14,148 bases of DNA from Magnetovibrio sp. (GTDB taxonomy: Bacteria > Pseudomonadota > Alphaproteobacteria > Rhodospirillales > Magnetovibrionaceae): contig JAESSV010000157.1 in NCBI GenBank assembly GCA_016763895.1, forward strand, positions 1 to 14,148, given 5' to 3'. Positions within the stretch are counted from its first letter, which is position 1. The number at the start of each line of letters is the position of its first letter. The notes beneath the pieces were generated by a model. It was not told where the DNA came from. It made no database searches and saw only the letters and a program-made list of their open reading frames with translations. Shown here piece by piece: positions 7,497-14,148 of the stretch. A program made the position numbers and the translations under genes.

Positions 7497-8273
7497 ATGG
7501 TTGAATTTAGCCTTCCCAAAAATTCCAAAGTGATGCGCGGTGTTGAACACAAGGCTGCTGCGGGCGCCAAACGGATTAAACGTTTTCATATTTACCGCTT
7601 TGACCCCGACACGGGCGAAAATCCACGTCTGGATTGTTTCGAAGTCGATTTAGACGCATGTGGTCCGATGGTTTTGGACGCTTTGATTAAAATTAAATCA
7701 GAAATGGATTCAACGCTGACCTTTCGCCGGTCGTGTCGTGAAGGTGTGTGTGGATCGTGTGCGTTTAATATTGATGGCACCAACACACTGGCCTGTACCA
7801 AGCCCATAAAATCCATTCGCGGTGCCGTAAAAGTGTATCCGTTGCCGCACATGCCCGTGATCAAAGATTTGGTGCCGGATTTGAGCGTGCCTTACGCACA
7901 ATATGCGTCCATTGAGCCGTGGTTGAAATCCGATACTCCGGCGCCCACATCGGAACGCTTGCAAAGCATCGAAGAACGCCGCGAATTGGACGGCATGTGG
8001 GAATGCATTTTGTGTTTTTGTTGCCAGACAAGTTGCCCAAGTTATTGGTGGAATGGTGATCGTTACCTTGGCCCAGCCGTGTTGTTGCAAGCCTATCGTT
8101 GGATTGCAGATACCCGGGATGAAGCTTCGGGTGAACGCTTGGACAACGTGGATGACCCGTTCCGTTTGTATCGCTGTCACACCATTATGAACTGCACCAA
8201 CACATGCCCCAAACATTTGAATCCGGGCAAAGCCATTGCCGAAATTAAGCACTTGTTGTTGAAACGCAAATAA
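7497..8273 (+). CDS. sdhB: Succinate dehydrogenase iron-sulfur subunit
   Basis: Carries electrons from FAD in SdhA to quinone through three Fe-S clusters. In 258 residues the [2Fe-2S] ligands are Cys 80, 85, 88 and 100 ([11 protein letters not shown], then LAC). The [4Fe-4S] and [3Fe-4S] ligands come from [17 protein letters not shown] (Cys 170, 173, 176, 180) and [13 protein letters not shown] (Cys 227, 233, 237). All expected Cys are present. The start is ATG 7497, directly after the sdhA TAA. The oxygenase gene follows after 5 bases, so it probably shares the transcript. Confidence 0.97.
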   Translation: MVEFSLPKNSKVMRGVEHKAAAGAKRIKRFHIYRFDPDTGENPRLDCFEVDLDACGPMVLDALIKIKSEMDSTLTFRRSCREGVCGSCAFNIDGTNTLACTKPIKSIRGAVKVYPLPHMPVIKDLVPDLSVPYAQYASIEPWLKSDTPAPTSERLQSIEERRELDGMWECILCFCCQTSCPSYWWNGDRYLGPAVLLQAYRWIADTRDEASGERLDNVDDPFRLYRCHTIMNCTNTCPKHLNPGKAIAEIKHLLLKRK

Positions 8274-8278
8274 CGTCC

Positions 8279-8842
8279 ATGTCTGTTGGCAAACCGGGGC
8301 AATTTTATGCGGTGATCGAAGCTGCTTTTTCTGCCGAAGAATGCACGCGGTTGGTTGATGTGTTTGACAGCCTTGAGGCGGCGGACGGTGGTTTGGTCGC
8401 CGGGGGCTTTGACCACACCGTGCGCCAATCATCCTTGGTGTGGGTTCCCGAAACCAAAGACTTGGCTTGGGTCGAAGATCGTTTTGCAAAAGTGGTCGCA
8501 GAGGCCAACCGCACGGTGTTTGGTTTTGCCTTGGACGGATTTGAGGAACAGTTTCAAATCGCGGCGTATGGACCGGGCCATTATTACGATTGGCATATTG
8601 ATCAAGGCCAAGGCTTTGCCGCTTCCCGTCGAAAATTAACCATATCCGTACAGCTCACCAGCCCCGATCAATACGCCGGCGGAGCCTTGGAAATCAATGC
8701 CAACGGCAGCCCCTTTGCGTTGCCCAAGGTTCAAGGCACAGCGGTGGTGTTTGCCTCAAACACATTGCACCGCGTGGCCCCGGTGACGTCTGGTTTACGT
8801 CATTCTTTGGTGGTTTGGATGCATGGTCCGCCGTTTAGATAA
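8279..8842 (+). CDS. 2-oxoglutarate/Fe(II)-dependent oxygenase (prolyl-4-hydroxylase-like fold)
   Basis: A 187-residue non-heme iron oxygenase of the 2OG-Fe(II) superfamily. Such enzymes use O2 and 2-oxoglutarate to hydroxylate a substrate, releasing CO2 and succinate. The iron triad is visible as HID (His 106, Asp 108 in YYDWHIDQG) and His 164 (NTLHRVAP). Arg 174 (SGLRHSLVVW) would bind the 2OG carboxylate. The segments ISVQLTSPDQYAGGALEI and GTAVVFAS are typical of the jelly-roll. The substrate cannot be told; PKHD-type protein or small-molecule hydroxylases are nearest in style. ATG 8279 lies 5 bases after sdhB, without a strong ribosome site, suggesting coupling within the sdh operon. Confidence 0.85.
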   Translation: MSVGKPGQFYAVIEAAFSAEECTRLVDVFDSLEAADGGLVAGGFDHTVRQSSLVWVPETKDLAWVEDRFAKVVAEANRTVFGFALDGFEEQFQIAAYGPGHYYDWHIDQGQGFAASRRKLTISVQLTSPDQYAGGALEINANGSPFALPKVQGTAVVFASNTLHRVAPVTSGLRHSLVVWMHGPPFR

Positions 8843-8847
8843 AAGCG

Positions 8848-9213
8848 CTAAACCGGGATAAACCAATCGGATTGGCGCACCAATTGAACGGTGAACCAAA
8901 AAATAAACCACAGCGCCGGAATCATAGGCAAATAAGCCCCGGCTCTCATGTTGCCCCGGTTGATTTGAAGAAATGTATAGGCATAACAGGTCAACCACAC
9001 CACGGGGGATAACAAACCCCACACCACGACAAACTGTGCAAACTGAACATCTTCGTACGGAGCCTTGTCTAGGTTTTGGTAACCATTCCAAGCCATTAAG
9101 ACCACCCAAATGTTGGGAATCAGAGTTGCGAATGCGAGAATTTTCAACAATCCACGTTGGGACGTGGCAATTTCTTCGGGTGTGCGATCGTCTATGGGTT
9201 GGTCTTTTGACAT
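8848..9213 (-). CDS. Small predicted membrane protein of unknown function
   Basis: I do not recognise a family. The preferred start is ATG at 9213 (MSKDQPIDDRTPEE), because AAAGGA lies about 12 bases upstream; the frame is open further back to 9276 without support. The 121 residues comprise a charged N-terminal cytoplasmic-looking segment and three hydrophobic stretches: about 24-44 (LLKILAFATLIPNIWVVLMAW), 59-84 (QFAQFVVVWGLLSPVVWLTC) and 98-114 (YLPMIPALWFIFWFTVQ). It is rich in Trp. It ends 5 bases from the convergent oxygenase gene and is third in a minus-strand run after the hydroxylase-like gene. Function unknown. Confidence 0.7.
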   Translation of the reverse strand: MSKDQPIDDRTPEEIATSQRGLLKILAFATLIPNIWVVLMAWNGYQNLDKAPYEDVQFAQFVVVWGLLSPVVWLTCYAYTFLQINRGNMRAGAYLPMIPALWFIFWFTVQLVRQSDWFIPV

Positions 9214-9293
9214 AATCTTTTGCGTCCTTTGCGTAAAACTTGTCGGGACTATCGTCGGATCAAGCCCATTCGTCAAGCGTTCTCGGTCAATTC

Positions 9294-9665
9294 TTAATGA
9301 ATTTCGGTGATTTTACACATCAGCTTTAGATGCGATAAGTCCTGTTCACCCTCTTCCGTTTGTACAGAAAAAGTATTTTCCTTAAACCGAATGGGAAAAG
9401 CGAGAAAGATGGGGTTTTCAGGGCTGTTTTCAGGGCTGTTTTTGGGCAGGTGATCGGCAATGGTGGTTTGGGTTTGCAACAAAAACCAGTTGAGAATTTC
9501 AACTTGGCTAAAGGCCGTGCCGGTTTTTTTCTGCATAAAAATTTCGGCATGTTCCTTGTCGTGCTCAAAGGCTTTGACCACATGTGACGCAGGCCGCAAG
9601 GTCGAGCTGTGTTCGTGATAGAATTCCATGTCCAGAGCAATGTGTTCGACGCTGTATTGGGCCAA
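9294..9665 (-). CDS. Hypothetical protein, 123 residues, TTG start
   Basis: No family recognised. The only start in frame is TTG at 9665, five bases after the stop of the upstream hydroxylase-like gene. AAGGA inside that gene's last codons serves as a well-placed ribosome site, so translation is probably coupled. The protein is soluble-looking and His/Glu-rich (VEHIALDMEFYHEHSS, FEHDKEHAEIF). A short repeat PKNSPENSPENP around residue 77 comes from a 12-base tandem duplication. The C-terminal part (FPIRFKENTFSVQTEEGEQ) looks like beta strands. Function unknown. Confidence 0.6.
   Translation of the reverse strand: MAQYSVEHIALDMEFYHEHSSTLRPASHVVKAFEHDKEHAEIFMQKKTGTAFSQVEILNWFLLQTQTTIADHLPKNSPENSPENPIFLAFPIRFKENTFSVQTEEGEQDLSHLKLMCKITEIH
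9414..9449. repeat. 12-base tandem microrepeat in the hypothetical gene
   Basis: GTTTTCAGGGCT occurs twice perfectly (9414-9425, 9426-9437) with a degenerate third copy (9438-9449). On the minus strand it encodes the PKNSPENSPENP stretch. Confidence 0.85.
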
Positions 9666-9670
9666 GTCTG

Positions 9671-10528
9671 TTATTCCTTACCAGGTTCTGTACCAGGTTT
9701 TATGCCTGACTTTATGCCAGGGCGAAAGGGTTGGGTGAGCATTTTATCCAAACGTTGTTCGGTTGTCCCCCGAAAGATATCCAAACCAATTTCCATGTCT
9801 TCATGCCCCCGCGCGGGTTGAGCCACGTAAGTGCCAAACGTTAAATCCCAAATGCTGAGAAAAAAACCATAATTGGAATTGGTTTCTTTGACAATCACAG
9901 AATGATGGACGCGGTGAAAATCAGGGGTCACGACAACCCGCCTTAAAATGCGGTCCAAAGCCAGCGGCAAGCGCACGTTGGCGTGGTTAAATATAGCCAT
10001 GCCATTGAGGGTGATTTCAAACAACAACACCGCAATCGGGCTGGCCCCTGTTATGGCAATGATGCCAAATTTGATGCCCAGCGAAATTATAATTTCAAAA
10101 GGATGGAAGCGTGCTCCGGTGGTGACGTCGTAATCTTGGTCTGAGTGATGGACCAGATGCAATCGCCAAAACCACGGCAATTTATGGGCCAGGATATGTT
10201 GACCCCAAATGGTGAAATCCATGATGGTAATGGCCACGATCATCTCAATCCAATTGGGCCATGCGACTCCGTTGAGCCCGCCCCAATTTTGTTGGGCACA
10301 AAACCCGGCAAACATCACCGGAGCCATGGGCAACACCAGCCGGGCCAAAATTGTATAGGTAAAGACCAGACCGATGTTTGAGCTCCACCGCAATTTTTTT
10401 GATATGGACAAAGGGCGCCGTGGCCGCACAAATTCAAGGCTTGCCATCAGTCCAAAAATGAAGATAAAAGCACCAAGGCGCAACTGCGGTTCAATTTCTA
10501 ATAAGGCATTCGGATCGATCATACGCAT
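9671..10528 (-). CDS. Sterol desaturase / fatty acid hydroxylase superfamily membrane protein
   Basis: A 285-residue integral membrane di-iron oxygenase. The superfamily hydroxylates or desaturates lipid-like substrates. The His boxes are visible: HILAH (111-115), HLVHH (124-128), His 142 (RFHPFE), His 182 (FNHANV) and HRVHH (205-209). Hydrophobic segments lie at about 19-33, 52-77, 95-110 and 145-180. The substrate cannot be inferred. The last 16 residues are a degenerate four-residue repeat (PGIKSGIKPGTEPGKE) outside the family fold. ATG 10528 is the longest start; ATG 10522 (MIDPN) is an alternative, and neither has a strong ribosome site. First gene of a minus-strand run, divergent from zapE. 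Confidence 0.88.
   Translation of the reverse strand: MRMIDPNALLEIEPQLRLGAFIFIFGLMASLEFVRPRRPLSISKKLRWSSNIGLVFTYTILARLVLPMAPVMFAGFCAQQNWGGLNGVAWPNWIEMIVAITIMDFTIWGQHILAHKLPWFWRLHLVHHSDQDYDVTTGARFHPFEIIISLGIKFGIIAITGASPIAVLLFEITLNGMAIFNHANVRLPLALDRILRRVVVTPDFHRVHHSVIVKETNSNYGFFLSIWDLTFGTYVAQPARGHEDMEIGLDIFRGTTEQRLDKMLTQPFRPGIKSGIKPGTEPGKE
9681..9720. repeat. Degenerate 12-base repeat at the end of the hydroxylase-like gene
   Basis: CCAGGT or a related hexamer recurs every 12 bases at 9681, 9693, 9705 and 9717. On the minus strand it encodes the four-residue repeat PGIK-SGIK-PGTE-PGKE just before the stop. Confidence 0.7.
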
Positions 10529-10631
10529 CAGTGTGCCACAAGTTTCAAATCAAGCAACTTTCTTGTAGCCAGACGGGACCGCGTCCTTCACACTCTTGTT
10601 AATCACATTACAAAACAGAACGGATGAGTGT

Positions 10632-11798
10632 ATGCCTGAACCAGAGGCGGCGTTACCAGAGTCATTGCCAGGGCCACTGCCAGGGCCATTGATCGAATAC
10701 AGAAAACGCATTGCCTCAGGTGAATTGCGATATGACCCTGTCCAAGCTTTGGCCGTCGAAAAATTACAAAGTTTACACAAGGCCCTTCGCACGTACCAAC
10801 CCCAACGGGGCTCGGCCGGATGGAAAGAACGCTTTGGTTTGGGGCGTCGCCCGGAAACACCACCCCAAGGCCTTTATTTTTATGGCGGTGTGGGCCGTGG
10901 GAAATCCATGTTGATGGATATGTTTTTCGATGCCGCCCCCGTGCGCCGCAAACGCCGGGTACACTTTCACGCCTTCATGCAACAAATTCACATTCGGTTG
11001 GCGGAATATAGAAAATTTAAAGGTCGGGAAGCCGACCCCATCCCGTTGGTCGCGGCACAAGTCGCCTCTGAAGCCAGCCTGTTTTGCTTTGATGAATTTC
11101 AGGTGGACGACATCACGGATGCGATGATCTTGAAACGTTTTTTTGAAAGTTTATTCGCGGCGGGAGTGGTGGTGGTTTCAACGTCAAATCGCCCACCGTG
11201 TGATCTTTATAAAGACGGCTTGCAACGGGAACAATTTTTACCCTTCATCGATTTGCTTGAAGAAAAAATGGATTTGTTGGAATTGGCCGGGTCGCTCGAT
11301 TATCGCTTGGAACAAATGCGGGCGTTGGACATCTACATTACCCCCGATGATGCAAGCGCTCGTGAAAAACTGGAAAAATCTTTCACCACCTTGACGCATG
11401 GTTCCCGCGCACACGCCGCCTCTATTCCGGTTCAAGGCCGCGATGTTGCCATTCCCAAAGCGGCCCACGGCGTTGCTTTGGTAAGCTTTGATGATATTTG
11501 CGGTCGACCATTGGGGGCGGCAGACTATTTAGAAATTGCCCGGCGTTACCACACGTTGATTATTCCGGGATTGCCCAAAATGACGCCCGAAAATATGGAC
11601 AAGGCCAAACGTTTTGTGACGTTGATTGATGCCATGTACGAAGGCCATGTAAAACTGATTTGTTCCGCCGAAGTTGACCCTTTTGATTTGTACACCGAAG
11701 GCAAAGGATCGTTTGAATTTGAACGCACGGCCTCTCGATTAATAGAAATGCAATCTGAATCTTACATTAAATTAGGCCATGCAAAACGAAATGCGTAA
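10632..11798 (+). CDS. zapE: AFG1/ZapE-family P-loop ATPase
   Basis: ZapE (AFG1/LACE1 family) is a cytoplasmic AAA-type ATPase linked to cell division under stress in bacteria and to mitochondrial protein quality control in eukaryotes. ATG 10632 gives 388 residues, as expected for alphaproteobacterial members; a TTG at 10596 opens the frame earlier but is less likely. Walker A is GGVGRGKS (85-92) in LYFYGGVGRGKSMLMD and Walker B is LFCFDEF (150-156). The blocks HFHAFM, VVSTSNRPPCDLYKDGLQR and LYTEGKGSFEFERTASRL are family hallmarks. The N-terminus has a small repeat LPGPLPGPL from a 12-base duplication. Being just upstream of mdh and sucC is a common alphaproteobacterial order. Confidence 0.92.
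   Translation: MPEPEAALPESLPGPLPGPLIEYRKRIASGELRYDPVQALAVEKLQSLHKALRTYQPQRGSAGWKERFGLGRRPETPPQGLYFYGGVGRGKSMLMDMFFDAAPVRRKRRVHFHAFMQQIHIRLAEYRKFKGREADPIPLVAAQVASEASLFCFDEFQVDDITDAMILKRFFESLFAAGVVVVSTSNRPPCDLYKDGLQREQFLPFIDLLEEKMDLLELAGSLDYRLEQMRALDIYITPDDASAREKLEKSFTTLTHGSRAHAASIPVQGRDVAIPKAAHGVALVSFDDICGRPLGAADYLEIARRYHTLIIPGLPKMTPENMDKAKRFVTLIDAMYEGHVKLICSAEVDPFDLYTEGKGSFEFERTASRLIEMQSESYIKLGHAKRNA
10665..10688. repeat. 12-base tandem duplication at the start of zapE
   Basis: TTGCCAGGGCCA (10665-10676) is followed by CTGCCAGGGCCA (10677-10688), encoding LPGP twice near the ZapE N-terminus. Confidence 0.8.
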
Positions 11799-11909
11799 TC
11801 TAAATGAAAATAGTTGATCAATTGGTTCAATAGCGCTTGCCGCAAGGCAAAAATAGGACTACGAAATTTAAAGAACATTTTTCGCACAAAAATTAGCTGT
11901 GCTTGGTAA

Positions 11910-13205
<1,296 letters not shown>

Positions 13206-13229
13206 GTCCAGCCCGAAAGGACCGTTTCG

Positions 13230-14148
13230 ATGAACATACATGAATATCAAGCTAAGCAACTTCTTTCCAATTTTGGCGTTGCCGTACCCAATGGCAAGGT
13301 TGCCTATACGGCTCCCGAAGCCGAAGCCGTCGCAAAGAATCTGGCTAAGGACATGGTCGGTGATCCTGTGTGGGTTGTGAAATCGCAAATCCACGCCGGG
13401 GGACGCGGCAAAGGAGGCGGGGTGAAAGTTGTGTCTTCTATCGAAGACCTTCGCGACACCGCCAATCAAATGCTTGGCATGCAATTGATCACGCATCAAA
13501 CCGGCCCCGAAGGCAAAGAAGTCAAACGGGTTTATATCGAAGAAGGTTGTGACATTGCGCGGGAACTGTATTTGAGTTTCTTGATCGACCGTTCGACGTC
13601 TCGCGTGACCGTGATGGCGTCCACCGAAGGCGGTATGGATATCGAAGAAGTGGCGGCGAAAACACCTGAGAAAATTCTGAAAGTGACCATCGACCCGGCG
13701 ACGGGGATGTTGCCATTTCATGCGCGTCAATTGGCCTTTGGCTTGGGCCTTGAAGGCAAGCAAGTGAATTCTGCGGTGAAGTTGATGTTGGGCATTTATA
13801 AGGCGTTTAATGCGCTTGATGCCTCGTTGGTGGAAATCAATCCGTTGGTGGTCACGCGGACCGGCCAGGTGATTGCCTTGGACGCAAAAATGAATTTCGA
13901 CGACAATGCCTTGTTCCGTCAAAAAGACATCTCGGAATTGCGCGACGAAGACGAAGAAGACCCGGCGGAACTAGAAGCCGCCAAGCATGATTTAAACTAC
14001 ATTAAACTGGATGGCTCGATTGGCTGTATGGTCAACGGTGCGGGCTTGGCGATGGGTACCATGGATCTGGTTAAGTTACATGGTGGAGCGCCTGCGAACT
14101 TCCTTGATGTGGGCGGTGGCGCAACTAAAGAACGGGTGTCTGAGGCAT
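13230..14148 (+). CDS. sucC: Succinyl-CoA synthetase (ADP-forming) beta subunit, 3' end outside the window
   Basis: Beta subunit of the TCA-cycle enzyme that converts succinyl-CoA to succinate with ATP or GTP formation, working with SucD (expected just downstream). ATG 13230 follows GAAAGGA with 9-base spacing; 306 codons of about 390-400 are present. The start [17 protein letters not shown] is diagnostic. The ATP-grasp part shows [21 protein letters not shown] (about 49-68) and [20 protein letters not shown]. The later block [18 protein letters not shown] and [13 protein letters not shown] match the C-terminal ligase domain. It sits 24 bases after mdh, so probably cotranscribed, and its product feeds succinate to the Sdh complex coded upstream. 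Confidence 0.96.
   Translation, partial: MNIHEYQAKQLLSNFGVAVPNGKVAYTAPEAEAVAKNLAKDMVGDPVWVVKSQIHAGGRGKGGGVKVVSSIEDLRDTANQMLGMQLITHQTGPEGKEVKRVYIEEGCDIARELYLSFLIDRSTSRVTVMASTEGGMDIEEVAAKTPEKILKVTIDPATGMLPFHARQLAFGLGLEGKQVNSAVKLMLGIYKAFNALDASLVEINPLVVTRTGQVIALDAKMNFDDNALFRQKDISELRDEDEEDPAELEAAKHDLNYIKLDGSIGCMVNGAGLAMGTMDLVKLHGGAPANFLDVGGGATKERVSEA

Noticed and set aside
8833..8853. GTTTAG...CTAAAC inverted repeat between the convergent oxygenase and membrane-protein genes as a two-way terminator
   Set aside because: A 6-bp AT-rich stem with a 9-base loop is too weak to claim.
11834..11853. TTGCC-GCAA-GGCAA hairpin upstream of mdh as terminator or regulator
   Set aside because: Only a 5-bp stem and a short A-rich tail; no matching leader ORF or T-run. 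No convincing promoter was found in this 129-base gap either.

Overview
This window is a piece of bacterial chromosome that looks alphaproteobacterial, probably Rhodospirillales-like. The evidence is the gene set and order (leuB, asd, sdhCDAB, zapE, mdh, sucC) and the style of the SdhC, SdhD, LeuB and ZapE proteins. Genus and species cannot be named from the sequence alone. Both ends are cut: leuB lacks roughly its first 25 codons and sucC lacks its last quarter.

Layout. (1) 1-1038: 3' part of leuB, with an unexpected Val where the family has a metal-binding Asp. (2) About 1040-3440: an AT-rich islet between leuB and asd. It holds an ABC/SMC-like ATPase gene broken by one in-frame TAA, followed by an unrecognised 227-residue protein. 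Together they resemble a decayed two-gene accessory (possibly defence) cassette. (3) 3450-4760: asd, preceded by what looks like a complete attenuation region. It has a candidate promoter, a 38-codon leader ORF whose residues 26-36 are only Lys, Thr, Ile and Met (the end products of the aspartate pathway), mutually exclusive hairpins and an intrinsic terminator. (4) 4877-8842: sdhC-sdhD-sdhA-sdhB and a 2-oxoglutarate/Fe(II) oxygenase packed as one operon. (5) 10528-8848, minus strand: a sterol-desaturase/fatty-acid-hydroxylase family membrane protein, an unknown 123-residue protein and an unknown small membrane protein. (6) 10632-14148: zapE, mdh and sucC on the plus strand. The malate dehydrogenase carries an extra C-terminal tail of about 105 residues built from Lys-rich pentapeptide repeats.

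Functionally the window is a TCA-cycle block (succinate dehydrogenase, malate dehydrogenase, succinyl-CoA synthetase) next to amino-acid biosynthesis genes for leucine (leuB) and the aspartate family (asd). The items most worth following up are the asd leader/attenuator, the Lys-rich tail on MDH, the broken ATPase islet and the LeuB active-site substitution. I saw no rRNA, tRNA, CRISPR array, transposase or integrase.
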